NCBI RefSeq assembly: GCF_024756235.1
Contig: NZ_JANUGY010000001.1
Location: forward strand, 558,001-622,000
DNA length: 64,000 nucleotides
Origin: Massilia kyonggiensis
GTDB taxonomy: Bacteria; Pseudomonadota; Gammaproteobacteria; Burkholderiales; Burkholderiaceae_D
Direction of reading: 5' to 3'
Of this stretch, positions 34,522 to 43,637 are shown in pieces. The translations under genes were made by a program, and so were the position numbers. A model generated the notes under the pieces. It saw only the letters and a list, made by a program, of their open reading frames with translations, was not told where the DNA came from and made no database searches. How positions within the stretch are numbered: the first letter of the stretch is position 1; every line of letters starts with the position of its first letter.

Positions 34522-37179
34522 TTAATTGGCGAGGGCCTTGCTGACCACTTCGCGCACGTCGTTCGACAGCTTCGCCTGCCCCGCCACCTGCTGCAGCGCC
34601 CGCTTCATGTGGGCTTGCAGGTCCGGCGTGTAGCGGCGCCAGCGGTCCATTGCGCGGGCCAGGCGGCTGGCGACCTGCGGGTTCAGCGCGTCCAGCGCGA
34701 TCACCTGCTCGGCCCAGAAGCCGTAGCCGCTGCCGTCCGGCGCGTGGAAGCCCACCGGATTGCCGGCACAGAAGGTAGACACCAGGCTGCGCGCACGGTT
34801 CGGATTCCTCAGCGTGAAGGCTTTGTGCGTCATCAATTCGCGTACGCTATTGACGTCCGTGGTCGGGGCCGCGGCCTGCATCGCGAACCATTTATCGACG
34901 ACTAACGCCTCGCCCTGGAATTCGTCGTAGAAGCGCTGCAGGGCATCCGCGGCCGCGGGGGCGCGCGCGTGCACGAGGGCCGACAGGGCCGCCACGCGGT
35001 CCGTCATGTTCGTCGCGTTGTCGAACTGCTTCTGCGCGAGGGCCAGGCTCGCCTCGTCCGGCGCCGCGTTCAGATAGGCCAGCGCCAGGTTTTTCAGGGC
35101 GCGCTTGCCGATTGATTCGGCGTCCGGGCTGTACTCGCCCGGCGTCTGGTTGGCGTCGTACTGGGCCAGCAGCTCGCTGCGCAGGCGCGCGCCGATGTCG
35201 GCGCGGACGAACTGGCGCGCCAGGTGGATGGCGAGCGGGTCGACGACGTCCAGCTGGTCGGCGATCATCGATTCCGTCGGCAGCAGCAGCGCCTGCTCGC
35301 GGAAGGACGGATCGAGCGTGTCGTCCACGAGGATCTTGCGCATGGCGTCGACGAACGTGTCGTCCAGGTCGAGCCGGTCGACGACGTTGCCGGCGCCGGC
35401 CACCTGCCCGGTCAGCTTCAGCAGGCGGCTCATCGCGAGGCGCTGGCCCGCTTCCCAGCGGTTGACGGGGTCGCTGTCATGGCTGAACAAATGCACCAGT
35501 TCCGCGTCGCTGTAGCCGTGCTTCAGGATCACGGGCGCGGAAAAATCGCGCAGGATCGACGGCGTCGGCTGCTCCGTCACGCCCGTGAAGACGAAGCTCT
35601 GGTCTACTTCCGTCAATTCCAGCACGGCAGTCGTGCCATGGTCCTTGCCGTCAATGGTCAGCGGCAGGTCGCGGCCATCGCGGCCCAGCAGGCCGACGGC
35701 GACGGGGATGTGGAACGGCAGCTTCTCGGCCTGGCCCGGCGTCGGCGGGCACGACTGGATCAGGCGCAAGGTGTACGTCTGCGCCTGCTCGTCCCAGCGC
35801 GTCTCGGCCTGCACGACGGGCGTGCCGGCCTGGCTGTACCAGCGCTCGAACTGCGTCAGGTCGCGGCCGTTGGCATCGGCCATCGCCATGCGGAAGTCGT
35901 CGCACGTGACGGCCTGGCCGTCGTGGCGTTCGAAGTAAAGGTCCATGCCCTTGCGGAAGCCTTCGCGGCCCAGCAGGGTCTGGTACATGCGCACGACCTC
36001 GGCGCCCTTTTCGTAGACAGTGACGGTATAAAAGTTATTGATTTCGACGAAGGAGTCGGGACGGACCGGGTGGGCCATCGGGCCCGCGTCTTCCGGGAAC
36101 TGGGCCTGGCGCAGGGTGCGCACCTGGTCGATGCGGGTGACGGCGCGGCCCGTGTTCGTGCCGATCATGTCGGCCGAGAATTCCTGGTCGCGGAACACGG
36201 TCAGGCCTTCCTTCAGCGACAGCTGGAACCAGTCGCGGCAGGTGACGCGGTTGCCCGTCCAGTTGTGGAAGTATTCGTGGCCGACGACGGCCTCGATGCC
36301 CTGGAAGTCGACGTCCGTCGCGACGCGCGGATTGGCCAGCACGAACTTCGTGTTGAAGATGTTCAGGCCCTTGTTTTCCATCGCGCCCATGTTGAAGTCG
36401 CCCACGGCGACGATCATGAAGCGGTCCAGGTCGAGTTCCAGGTTCCAGCGTTCCTCGTCCCAGCGGATGCTGTGCTTCAACGACTGCATCGCGTAGTCGG
36501 TCTTGTCGAGGTTGCCCTCTTCCACCCAGACCTGCAGCAGCGCCGTGCGGCCGTCGGCCAGCTCGAAATTTTCTTCCTGGCACACGAGGCGTGCGGCGAC
36601 GAGGGCGAACAGGTACGACGGCTTCTTGAATGGGTCTTCCCACAGCGCGTAGCGGCGGCCGTCGGGCAGGTCGCCCTCCTCGATCAGGTTACCGTTCGAC
36701 AGGAGCACCGGGTACTTGTCCTTGTCGGCGCGCAGCATGACGGTGAAGCGGGCCATGACGTCCGGGCGGTCCGGAAAATACGTGATCCGGCGAAAACCTT
36801 CGGCTTCGCACTGCGTATAGAAGCTGCCATTGGACGTGTACAGGCCGCTGAGGGTAGTATTGCTTTCCGGAACGCAGATGGTCTCGATTTCCACCGTCGC
36901 CTCTTCCGGGGCGTTGGGGATGCGCAGCAGGGTGCCTTCGACCACGTACTCGCCCTCGACCAGCGTGCGGCCATTCAGGCGCAGGGCCACCAGTTCGATG
37001 TCTTCGCCGTACAGCTCGATTTCACGCTGGGCGCTGGCGGGATTGCGGCGCACCGTCATCCGGTTGGCGACGACGGTACGGGCGGGGTCGAGGTCGAAGC
37101 CGAGTTCAACGGTATCGACCAGGTAGCTGGGAGCAGTGTAATCCTTCCGGTAGATGGTCTGGGGCGTATCGGTGCGCAT
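34522..37179 (-). CDS. pepN: Aminopeptidase N (PepN)
   Basis: The 885-residue cytoplasmic enzyme is full length for bacterial PepN. It has the M1 motifs GAMEN (265-269) and 'HEYFHNW' with H301, E302, H305, and E324 in 'LKEGLTVFRD'. It lacks a signal peptide, unlike the two secreted M1 proteins at 12.9-17.6 kb, from which it is clearly distinct in sequence. It completes peptide breakdown after ATP-dependent proteases. It is divergent from the DUF4136 lipoprotein gene and upstream of fbp on the same strand. Confidence 0.95.
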   Translation of the reverse strand: MRTDTPQTIYRKDYTAPSYLVDTVELGFDLDPARTVVANRMTVRRNPASAQREIELYGEDIELVALRLNGRTLVEGEYVVEGTLLRIPNAPEEATVEIETICVPESNTTLSGLYTSNGSFYTQCEAEGFRRITYFPDRPDVMARFTVMLRADKDKYPVLLSNGNLIEEGDLPDGRRYALWEDPFKKPSYLFALVAARLVCQEENFELADGRTALLQVWVEEGNLDKTDYAMQSLKHSIRWDEERWNLELDLDRFMIVAVGDFNMGAMENKGLNIFNTKFVLANPRVATDVDFQGIEAVVGHEYFHNWTGNRVTCRDWFQLSLKEGLTVFRDQEFSADMIGTNTGRAVTRIDQVRTLRQAQFPEDAGPMAHPVRPDSFVEINNFYTVTVYEKGAEVVRMYQTLLGREGFRKGMDLYFERHDGQAVTCDDFRMAMADANGRDLTQFERWYSQAGTPVVQAETRWDEQAQTYTLRLIQSCPPTPGQAEKLPFHIPVAVGLLGRDGRDLPLTIDGKDHGTTAVLELTEVDQSFVFTGVTEQPTPSILRDFSAPVILKHGYSDAELVHLFSHDSDPVNRWEAGQRLAMSRLLKLTGQVAGAGNVVDRLDLDDTFVDAMRKILVDDTLDPSFREQALLLPTESMIADQLDVVDPLAIHLARQFVRADIGARLRSELLAQYDANQTPGEYSPDAESIGKRALKNLALAYLNAAPDEASLALAQKQFDNATNMTDRVAALSALVHARAPAAADALQRFYDEFQGEALVVDKWFAMQAAAPTTDVNSVRELMTHKAFTLRNPNRARSLVSTFCAGNPVGFHAPDGSGYGFWAEQVIALDALNPQVASRLARAMDRWRRYTPDLQAHMKRALQQVAGQAKLSNDVREVVSKALAN

Positions 37180-37394
37180 GGTCAGGAGTCCGCAAAGCCG
37201 TTGGTGAGATGCTTATTTTACCAACAGCTTTACACTGCGATCCGTACCTTTCGAATGTATCGCCATGTACAGGTAGTAACCGCGCGTAAATGTATCGACG
37301 AACATCACGCATCAGGAATAATATGGTCTCCTGAACAAGACCGATTACAGGAATGAAACCCGACACCCGGGAATACGAATAGATGGAGCGCATC

Positions 37395-38033
37395 ATGAAA
37401 CGTACCATGATCACGGCGGTCGCATCGCTGAGCCTGTTGCTGGGCGGCTGCGCGACGACGATCCGCAGTGACGTCACCACCTTCAACCAGTGGCCCGCCC
37501 AGCTGCCCGACAAGAGCTACGCCTTCGAGACGCCGCCGCCGCAGGACAACACGCTGGAAATGCAGAGCTACGAAAACCTCGTGCGTGCCCAACTCGCCCG
37601 TCTCGGTTTCCACGAAGCGCAGGGGTCGCCCGCGCTGAAGGTGTCGATGCGCTTCTCGACCATCGACGTGCCCACGCAGGTGCTGTACCCGACCTTCGCG
37701 CCGACGTACTACTCGCCCCGCTTCGCCTACATGGGCTGGCGCCGGCGCTACTGGGGCGGCTGGTACAGCCCGTTCTACGACCCGTTCTGGGGTCCGGTGC
37801 CGGCCTATGACGTGCAGGAAGAACACCGCTACCACCGCCAGCTGCAGCTGTCGATCGCGTCGGCGGCGGACGGCAAGCGCCTGTTCGACGTCACGGTGCG
37901 CAACGTGAGCCGGCAGATGTCGACGCCGGCCGTGATGCCGGCTCTCGTGCAGAGTGCGTTCGAAGGCTTCCCGGGACCGAATGGCGGGTCGCGCGTGATC
38001 GAGTTGAAGCAGGATCCGCGGCAGAACGGCTGA
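37395..38033 (+). CDS. DUF4136-like outer-membrane lipoprotein
   Basis: ATG 37395 has GGAG six bases upstream; an ATG at 37383 is nearer to nothing. Residues 1-19 are a lipoprotein signal with lipobox LLGGC, so the mature protein is anchored through the Cys. The rest follows DUF4136: 'IRSDVTTFNQWPAQLPDKSYAF' and strands in the last third. An insert of Tyr/Trp/Arg/Pro-rich sequence ('YMGWRRRYWGGWYSPFYDPFWG') sits in the middle. Position +2 is Ala, favouring outer-membrane sorting. The function of the family is unknown. Confidence 0.75.
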   Translation: MKRTMITAVASLSLLLGGCATTIRSDVTTFNQWPAQLPDKSYAFETPPPQDNTLEMQSYENLVRAQLARLGFHEAQGSPALKVSMRFSTIDVPTQVLYPTFAPTYYSPRFAYMGWRRRYWGGWYSPFYDPFWGPVPAYDVQEEHRYHRQLQLSIASAADGKRLFDVTVRNVSRQMSTPAVMPALVQSAFEGFPGPNGGSRVIELKQDPRQNG

Positions 38034-38068
38034 GTGTCGTCGCCCCCGCCCGGGCGGGGGCAGCGTCA

Positions 38069-38215
38069 TCATCCCAAATACGCTTCCGAAAGGAACGTAA
38101 TCCCGATAATCAGCAGCACTGCCAGCATCAGCACCACGAGCAGTCGCCCGAAATGCGGTCCCGCCGCCGGTTGCGGATCGACCGGCCCTTCGTTATCGTC
38201 GCTAAATTCTCTCAT
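38069..38215 (-). CDS. 48-residue single-span membrane protein
   Basis: The ATG at 38215-38213 overlaps the quinone oxidoreductase TGA (ATGA), and the frame runs 48 codons to TGA at 38069. The product has a 24-residue hydrophilic acidic/Pro head (MREFSDDNEG...) and one clean membrane helix ('LLVVLMLAVLLIIGITFLSE'). Translation coupling to a conserved gene supports reality. It is a candidate small membrane protein of unknown function, last in the EamA-mgsA-quinone oxidoreductase operon. Confidence 0.6.
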   Translation of the reverse strand: MREFSDDNEGPVDPQPAAGPHFGRLLVVLMLAVLLIIGITFLSEAYLG

Positions 38216-39192
38216 GGCAGCAAAATAGTCTTGCCCGTCGTGCGGCGCCCTTCGAGGGCGATGTGGGCCTGGGCCGCGTCGGCGAGGGGGAAACGCTGGT
38301 GGATATCGATGGAAACTTTACCGCTCGCCACCACGTCGAACAGGTCGGCCGCCATCGCCTCCCGCTTCTCTCGCGTGGCAGCATACGACTGCAGGGTCGG
38401 CCGCGTAATGTAGAGCGAGCCGCGCGCCGACAGCTCGTTCAGCGAGAACGGCGGCACGGGGCCGGACGAATTGCCGAAGCTGACCATCAGCCCGCGCGGC
38501 CGCAAACAGTCCAGCGAGCGCGTGAACATGTCCTTGCCGACCGAATCGTAGACGACCGGCACCTTTTCTCCGTTCGTGATTTCCAGTACCCGCTGCACGA
38601 CGTCCTCGTCCCGGTAGTTGATGACATGCGCGGCGCCACGCTGCTTCGCCAGTGCCGCTTTCTCGTTTGACCCCACGGTGCCGATGAGGTTCACGCCCAG
38701 CGCACGCGCCCATTGGCACGCGATCAGGCCGACGCCGCCGGCCGCCGCGTGGAACAAGATCGTCTCGCCCGGCTGCACGGCATACGTCTGCTTGAGCAGG
38801 TATTGCACGGTCAGGCCCTGCAGCATCATCGCGGCGCCCGTCTCGAAGGAGATGGCGTCGGGCAGGTGCACGAGCACGTCGGCCGGCATCACCCGCAGCT
38901 GGCTGTAGGCGCCGTTCGGGCGCGCCGCATAGGCCACGCGGTCGCCCGGTTTCACGTGCGTGACGCCCTCGCCCACGGCCTCGACGACGCCAGCGGCTTC
39001 CTGGCCGAGGCCGTTCGGCAGGTCGAGCGGGTACAGGCCCGAGCGGAAATACGTGTCGATGAAGTTCACGCCGATCGCGTGGTTGCGCACGCGTGCCTCG
39101 CCCGGGCCGGGATCGCCGACCTCGACGTCGACGTATTCCAGCACCTCGGGCCCGCCGGTGCGCGCGAAGCGGATCGCTTTTGCCGTCGCCAT
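38212..39192 (-). CDS. NADPH:quinone oxidoreductase (zeta-crystallin-like MDR)
   Basis: The 326-residue protein is a zinc-free medium-chain dehydrogenase/reductase. It has the GroES-like N-terminal domain with 'LGQEAAGVVEAVGEGV', and the nucleotide-binding 'AAAGGVGLIACQWARALG' (AxxGxVG form for NADPH). The zinc-binding Cys/His of alcohol dehydrogenases are absent. It reduces quinones by one electron at a time and may protect against quinone or aldehyde stress. It follows mgsA after 16 bp and is likely transcribed with it, which fits a role in handling electrophiles. Confidence 0.85.
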   Translation of the reverse strand: MATAKAIRFARTGGPEVLEYVDVEVGDPGPGEARVRNHAIGVNFIDTYFRSGLYPLDLPNGLGQEAAGVVEAVGEGVTHVKPGDRVAYAARPNGAYSQLRVMPADVLVHLPDAISFETGAAMMLQGLTVQYLLKQTYAVQPGETILFHAAAGGVGLIACQWARALGVNLIGTVGSNEKAALAKQRGAAHVINYRDEDVVQRVLEITNGEKVPVVYDSVGKDMFTRSLDCLRPRGLMVSFGNSSGPVPPFSLNELSARGSLYITRPTLQSYAATREKREAMAADLFDVVASGKVSIDIHQRFPLADAAQAHIALEGRRTTGKTILLP

Positions 39193-39208
39193 GGCCGCGC
39201 TCCCGGGA

Positions 39209-39589
39209 TCAGTCCGCCTTCGACTGCAGCTGCGACAGCACCAGGTGGGCGCTCGCCACGTTCGTCGCGCACGGGATGTTGTGCACGTCGCAGGCGCGCA
39301 CCAGCGCGTTGATGTCCGGTTCGTGCGGCTGCGGGGTCATCGGGTCGCGCAGGAAGATCACGCAGTCGATCTCGCCGTTGACCAGCTGGGCGCCGATCTG
39401 CAGGTCGCCGCCGACGGGACCGGAATGCATGCGCGTCACCTCCAGGCCCAGTTCGTTGATCAGGCGGCCGCCCGTGGTGCCGGTGGCCGACAGCGTGCAG
39501 CCGCGCAGGAAGTCCGTGTATTCGGCGGCGAGCGCGATCATGTCGTCTTTTTTCTTGTCGTGGGCGATCAGGGCGATGCGAGGTTTCAT
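39209..39589 (-). CDS. mgsA: Methylglyoxal synthase
   Basis: The 126-residue enzyme converts dihydroxyacetone phosphate into methylglyoxal and phosphate, a bypass used when phosphate is short and sugar phosphates pile up. The phosphate-binding 'GTTGGRL', the catalytic Asp in '[11 protein letters not shown]' and the '[12 protein letters not shown]' loop with its His match the family. Its neighbours, an EamA transporter upstream and a quinone oxidoreductase downstream, form one operon. The link to detoxification is inferred. Confidence 0.92.
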   Translation of the reverse strand: MKPRIALIAHDKKKDDMIALAAEYTDFLRGCTLSATGTTGGRLINELGLEVTRMHSGPVGGDLQIGAQLVNGEIDCVIFLRDPMTPQPHEPDINALVRACDVHNIPCATNVASAHLVLSQLQSKAD

Positions 39590-39610
39590 GTTCCGTTCCG
39601 TTTCGGTTTG

Positions 39611-40537
39611 TCAGGGTGTTTTTTTCTTCGACAGCATCCAGATCCCGCCCAGCACCAGGCCCGTTCCGGCCAGTTGCACGGTCGTGATCGGTTCTCCCAG
39701 CAGCGCCCAGCCCAGGAACAGCGTCGACACCGGACCGATCATGCCGGCCTGGGATGCCGTCGTCGCACCGATGCGCTGGACCGCCGCCATCGTCATGAAG
39801 ACGGGGAAGATGGTACAGAATATCCCATTCACGAGCGAGAGCCCGTAAACCGGCAGCGGCTGCACGAGCATGCCGGCGGGCCGCAGGATGAAGAACTGCG
39901 CGATGCACGCCACGCTCGACACGCACATCGCGTACGCGACGAGGCGCAGCGAGCCGATGCGGCGCACCATCTCGCCCGTCCCCAGCAGGTAGGCCGCGTA
40001 GCACGCCGCCGAACCGAGCACGAGCAGCGAACCCGTAACGGTGCTCCCGGCGCCGCCCTTCAGGTCGTGCGCGAACACGAGCACGATGCCGCAGTACGAC
40101 AGCGCCAGCGCGATCCACTCCGCGCGGCCGATGCGGCGCTTGAAGACGAGCGCCGTGATCAGGAGGACGAACGTCGGCGTGAGGAACAGGATCAGGCGTT
40201 CCAGGCCCACCGAGATGTATTGCAGGCCGAGGAAATCGAGATAGCTCGACAGGTAGTAGCCGATCAGGCCCAGTCCGGCGAGACGCCAGCGGTCGCGCAC
40301 GGCGAGCGGCGGCTCGGTGCTCATCTTCCACAGCGCCACGGCCGCAAACACCGGAAGCGAGAACAGCATCCTGAACGCGATCAATGTGACGGCGTCGATG
40401 TGGTAGCGGTACAGCAGTTTGGCGACGATGGCCTTCGTGGAAAACAGAACGGCGCCGCCGATGGCGATCGTCAGGCCGCCCAGCACGGCCGGACGTGTGG
40501 TCGGAACAACAGGTGAGTCGGTTGCGGTTTTACTCAT
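39611..40537 (-). CDS. EamA/DMT-superfamily transporter
   Basis: The true start is ATG 40537 (308 residues); the frame is open further upstream but without conserved sequence. Ten hydrophobic segments in two five-helix EamA repeats are visible, e.g. 'LGGLTIAIGGAVLFSTKAIV' and 'VTGSLLVLGSAACYAAYLLG'. Such proteins export amino acids or metabolites, or take up nucleotide-type compounds; specificity cannot be read from sequence. It is first in the operon with mgsA, 21 bp upstream of its start. Confidence 0.85.
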   Translation of the reverse strand: MSKTATDSPVVPTTRPAVLGGLTIAIGGAVLFSTKAIVAKLLYRYHIDAVTLIAFRMLFSLPVFAAVALWKMSTEPPLAVRDRWRLAGLGLIGYYLSSYLDFLGLQYISVGLERLILFLTPTFVLLITALVFKRRIGRAEWIALALSYCGIVLVFAHDLKGGAGSTVTGSLLVLGSAACYAAYLLGTGEMVRRIGSLRLVAYAMCVSSVACIAQFFILRPAGMLVQPLPVYGLSLVNGIFCTIFPVFMTMAAVQRIGATTASQAGMIGPVSTLFLGWALLGEPITTVQLAGTGLVLGGIWMLSKKKTP

Positions 40538-40645
40538 CCGACGATTGTACGGGGAATCCGCATGGCCGGCTGAGGACGCCTCCGAACGCGGCCGGCCGGG
40601 TACGGTCCAACCGCCATCAACGCTCAACCTTTACAGGAGATGTCC

Positions 40646-41419
40646 ATGGCACACCGCGCCAGCGGCGTCGGCCGCCCCGGTGTCGACCGCACCGTCGTCC
40701 TCACCCTGCTCGTGCTGGTCGCGGCGCTGAGCTGGGCATATCTGCTTTTTCGCTTTGGCCGCCTGTCGCCGCTGGGCACGGGCACCGCCGGCCACGTCCG
40801 GGTCGGGCCGTACCACGCGGACGACCTCGCGCGCCTGCTGGCGCTGTGGACCGCCGTCATCGCCGCGATGATGCTGCCGGCGGCGGCGCCGTCCGTGCTG
40901 CTGTACGCACGCGTGAAACGGCTCGTGCGCGAACGGTGGGTCTATCCCTCCACGTTCCTGTTCATGCTGGGCTATCTGTTCGTCTGGACCTGCTGCGCCT
41001 TCGCCGCCACGCTGGCCGACTGGCAGCTGCACGACGCGGGCGGGCTCGACGAGACGATGGCCATCGCGCACCCGACGGTCGGCGCCCTCGCCCTCGTCGC
41101 GGCCGGGGTCTACCAGTGGACGCCCGCCAAGCACGCCTGCCTGGACAACTGCCGCGCGCCGCTGGCGTTCGTCCTTACGCACTGGCGCCGCGGGATGTGG
41201 GGCGCGTTCCGGATGGGCGTCGCGGATGCGCGGTATTGCACGGGCTGCTGCTGGCTGCTGCTGGCGCTCGTGCTGCCCGCCGGGGTGTTGAACCTGCCCG
41301 TCATCGCCGGCCTCATCGCGCTGATCCTGGCCGAAAAGCTGCTGCCCGGCGGGCACGTGGTGGCGTGCGCGACAGGGCTCGGACTGGTCGGGCTCGGCAC
41401 GGCGTTGTTGTTTCCCTGA
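40646..41419 (+). CDS. DUF2182 integral membrane protein
   Basis: Start ATG 40646 is favoured because AGGAG ends 6 bp before it; ATG 40640 touches the ribosome site. The 257-residue protein has about six to seven TM segments and the DUF2182 hallmarks: 'MMLPAAAPSVLLYARV', 'YQWTPAKHACLDNCRAPL' with paired cysteines, and 'ARYCTGCCWLLLAL'. The Cys pairs and 'MM' suggest metal handling, and family members are often annotated as metal-binding, but the function is unproven. It is monocistronic; the yebC promoter overlaps its end. Confidence 0.8.
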   Translation: MAHRASGVGRPGVDRTVVLTLLVLVAALSWAYLLFRFGRLSPLGTGTAGHVRVGPYHADDLARLLALWTAVIAAMMLPAAAPSVLLYARVKRLVRERWVYPSTFLFMLGYLFVWTCCAFAATLADWQLHDAGGLDETMAIAHPTVGALALVAAGVYQWTPAKHACLDNCRAPLAFVLTHWRRGMWGAFRMGVADARYCTGCCWLLLALVLPAGVLNLPVIAGLIALILAEKLLPGGHVVACATGLGLVGLGTALLFP

Positions 41420-41445
41420 CAGTATTTAGACGGATGCGCTATGAT
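41416..41445 (+). promoter_or_regulatory. Likely sigma-70 promoter of yebC-purD
   Basis: CTGACA (41416-41421) and TATGAT (41440-41445) at 18-bp spacing resemble a sigma-70 promoter. It overlaps the DUF2182 stop codon and lies about 80 bp before the yebC start. Confidence 0.45.
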
Positions 41446-41451
41446 AAAATG

Positions 41452-41500
41452 TCGAGGATTATCAATACCCGGGACCTCGAAGATCGCAGTTTGCCGAGGT
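41452..41500 (+). promoter_or_regulatory. Alternative hairpins in the yebC leader
   Basis: TCGAGG (41452-41457) can pair with CCTCGA (41475-41480), or ACCTCG (41474-41479) with CGAGGT (41495-41500). The two hairpins exclude each other, the arrangement of an attenuator or RNA switch, though no U tract follows either. Confidence 0.35.
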
Positions 41501-41523
41501 TCCCTGTCTAAGGAAGACTCGAC

Positions 41524-42249
41524 ATGGCTGGACACAGCAAATGGGCCAACATCAAGCACAAGAAAGCCGCGACTGATGCCAAGCGCGGCAAGATCTGGAC
41601 CCGACTGATCAAGGAAATCACCGTGGCTGCCCGCATGGGCGGCGGCGACGCCAACACCAACCCGCGCCTGCGCCTCGCCATCGAAAAGGCGGCCGACGCC
41701 AATATGCCGAAGGATAACGTCAACCGCGCCGTGCAGCGCGGCTCGGGCGGCCTGGAAGGCGTCAACTACGAAGAGATCCGCTACGAAGGTTACGGCATCG
41801 GCGGCGCGGCGATCATCGTCGACTGCATGACCGACAACCGCGTGCGCACCGTGGCCGAAGTCCGCCACGCGTTCAGCAAGTTCGGCGGCAACATGGGCAC
41901 CGAAGGCTCCGTCTCGTTCATGTTCAAGCACGTGGGCCAGTTCCTGTTCGCGCCCGGCGTCGAAGAAGACAAGCTGATGGAAGCGGCACTGGAAGCCGGT
42001 GCCGACGACGTGATCGCGGACGACGAAGGCGGCTTCGAAGTGCTGTGCGACCCGAACGCTTTCGCCGGCGTCAAGGAAGCGCTGGAGGCGGCCGGCTTCA
42101 AGGCCGATTCCGCCGAAGTCATCATGAAGCCGGACACCGAGACGGTGTTCACCGGCGAAGACGCGCTCAAGATGCAGAAACTGCTCGACGCCCTGGAAAA
42201 CCTGGACGACGTGCAGGAAGTCTATACGAACGCAGTCATTGAAGAGTAA
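41524..42249 (+). CDS. yebC: YebC/PmpR-family protein
   Basis: A 241-residue protein with the family opening '[23 protein letters not shown]' pattern and '[19 protein letters not shown]'-type segment; the full three-domain length is kept. Members were called transcriptional regulators; recent work shows a role in relieving ribosome stalling at proline stretches. It is cotranscribed with purD, whose start is 10 bp after the yebC stop. Confidence 0.95.
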   Translation: MAGHSKWANIKHKKAATDAKRGKIWTRLIKEITVAARMGGGDANTNPRLRLAIEKAADANMPKDNVNRAVQRGSGGLEGVNYEEIRYEGYGIGGAAIIVDCMTDNRVRTVAEVRHAFSKFGGNMGTEGSVSFMFKHVGQFLFAPGVEEDKLMEAALEAGADDVIADDEGGFEVLCDPNAFAGVKEALEAAGFKADSAEVIMKPDTETVFTGEDALKMQKLLDALENLDDVQEVYTNAVIEE

Positions 42250-42259
42250 TCAAGCATCC

Positions 42260-43531
42260 ATGAAAATCCTGGTAGTCGGCTCTGGCGGCCGTGAACATGC
42301 CCTGGCCTGGAAACTGGCCCAATCCGATCGCATCCAGATGGTCTACGTCGCACCGGGCAATGGCGGCACCGCGCGCGATGATCGCCTGGTCAACATCGAC
42401 ATCACCGACCCGGCCGCGCTGGCCGACTTCGTCGTCGCGGAAAATATCAACCTAACGCTGGTCGGGCCGGAACAGCCGCTGGCGGCCGGCATCGTCAACC
42501 TGTTCCGCGCGCGCGGCCTGAAGGTCTTCGGCCCGACGAAGGAAGCGGCCCAGCTGGAAAGCTCGAAGGACTTCGCCAAGGCCTTCATGCACCGCCACGG
42601 CATCCCGACGGCGCAGTATCAGACGTTCACGGACGTCCAGCAGGCCCACGCCTATATCGATGCGCAAGGCGCACCGATCGTCATCAAGGCCGACGGCCTC
42701 GCCGCCGGCAAGGGCGTCGTCGTCGCGATGACGCTGGAAGAAGCGCACCAGGCGGCTGACGACATGTTGTCAGGCAACCGCTTCGGCGACGCCGGCGCGC
42801 GCATCGTCATCGAGGAATTCCTGGCCGGCGAGGAAGCGAGCTTCATCGTCATGTGCGACGGCAGGAACGTCGTCGCCCTGGCCACGTCGCAGGATCACAA
42901 GCGCCTGAAGGACCACGACCAGGGTCCGAACACGGGCGGCATGGGCGCCTATTCTCCGGCACCGGTCGTCACGCCGTCGATCCACGCGCGCGTGATGCGC
43001 GAGATCATCAACCCGACCATCCAGGGCATGGCCAAGGACGGCATCCCGTACAGCGGCTTCCTGTACGCGGGCCTGATGATCGACGCGGCCGGCGTGCCGA
43101 AAGTCATCGAATTCAACTGCCGCATGGGCGACCCGGAAACGCAGCCGATCATGACGCGCCTGAAGAGCGACTTCGTGACGGTGCTGGAACACGCCTGCAA
43201 TGGCACCCTGGACAAGGTCGAACTGGAATGGGACCGCCGCACGGCGGTGGGCGTCGTGATGGCGGCGGCCGGTTATCCAGACGCGCCGGCCAAGGGCGAC
43301 GTCATCGACGGCATCCCGGCCGAGACCCCGGAGTGCGTCACCTTCCACGCCGGCACGCAACTGGTCGGCGGCACCCTGCAGACGTCGGGCGGCCGCGTGC
43401 TGTGCGTCGTCGGCCTGGGCGACAGCGTCAAGATGGCGCAGAAGCAGGCCTACGAGACGGTCGAGAAGATCCACTTCAATGGTGCGCAGTACCGGCGCGA
43501 CATCGGGTGGCGCGGCATCAAGCAGGCGTAA
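42260..43531 (+). CDS. purD: Phosphoribosylamine-glycine ligase
   Basis: ATG 42260 begins the standard 'MKILVVGSGGREHALAWKL' opening; the 423 residues equal the family length. The ATP-grasp core includes 'APIVIKADGLAAGKGVVVA' and 'GGMGAYSPAP', and 'EFNCRMGDPETQ' carries the metal ligands. The enzyme ligates glycine to 5-phosphoribosylamine, the second step of purine synthesis. A terminator follows immediately. In related Burkholderiales hemF usually follows purD, which here is displaced by about 5 kb. Confidence 0.97.
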   Translation: MKILVVGSGGREHALAWKLAQSDRIQMVYVAPGNGGTARDDRLVNIDITDPAALADFVVAENINLTLVGPEQPLAAGIVNLFRARGLKVFGPTKEAAQLESSKDFAKAFMHRHGIPTAQYQTFTDVQQAHAYIDAQGAPIVIKADGLAAGKGVVVAMTLEEAHQAADDMLSGNRFGDAGARIVIEEFLAGEEASFIVMCDGRNVVALATSQDHKRLKDHDQGPNTGGMGAYSPAPVVTPSIHARVMREIINPTIQGMAKDGIPYSGFLYAGLMIDAAGVPKVIEFNCRMGDPETQPIMTRLKSDFVTVLEHACNGTLDKVELEWDRRTAVGVVMAAAGYPDAPAKGDVIDGIPAETPECVTFHAGTQLVGGTLQTSGGRVLCVVGLGDSVKMAQKQAYETVEKIHFNGAQYRRDIGWRGIKQA

Positions 43532-43571
43532 AAAAAAAAGGGACGAGGTGTAAGCCTTGTCCCGTTTTTTT
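43531..43571. terminator. Bidirectional terminator after purD
   Basis: GGGACGAGG (43540-43548) and CCTTGTCCC (43555-43563) form a 9-bp stem with one G-U pair, flanked by nine A residues upstream and GTTTTTTT downstream. Confidence 0.9.
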
Positions 43572-43578
43572 ATCATTG

Positions 43579-43599
43579 ATTGTATTAAATATATACAAT
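43579..43599. promoter_or_regulatory. AT-rich palindrome upstream of the GH29 gene
   Basis: ATTGTAT-N7-ATACAAT is a perfect 7-bp dyad in an AT-rich island right after the purD terminator and 38 bp before the GH29 start. It resembles half-sites of GntR-type sugar-acid regulators, so an inducible operator overlapping a promoter is plausible. Confidence 0.45.
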
Positions 43600-43637
43600 A
43601 CAATAAGCGCGATCCCACTTTGCATGGAGCGTTGACG

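Noticed and set aside
43557..43637. ATG 43557 as the fucosidase start
   Set aside because: It lies within the purD terminator and would place 27 hydrophilic residues before the signal peptide. No ribosome site precedes it.
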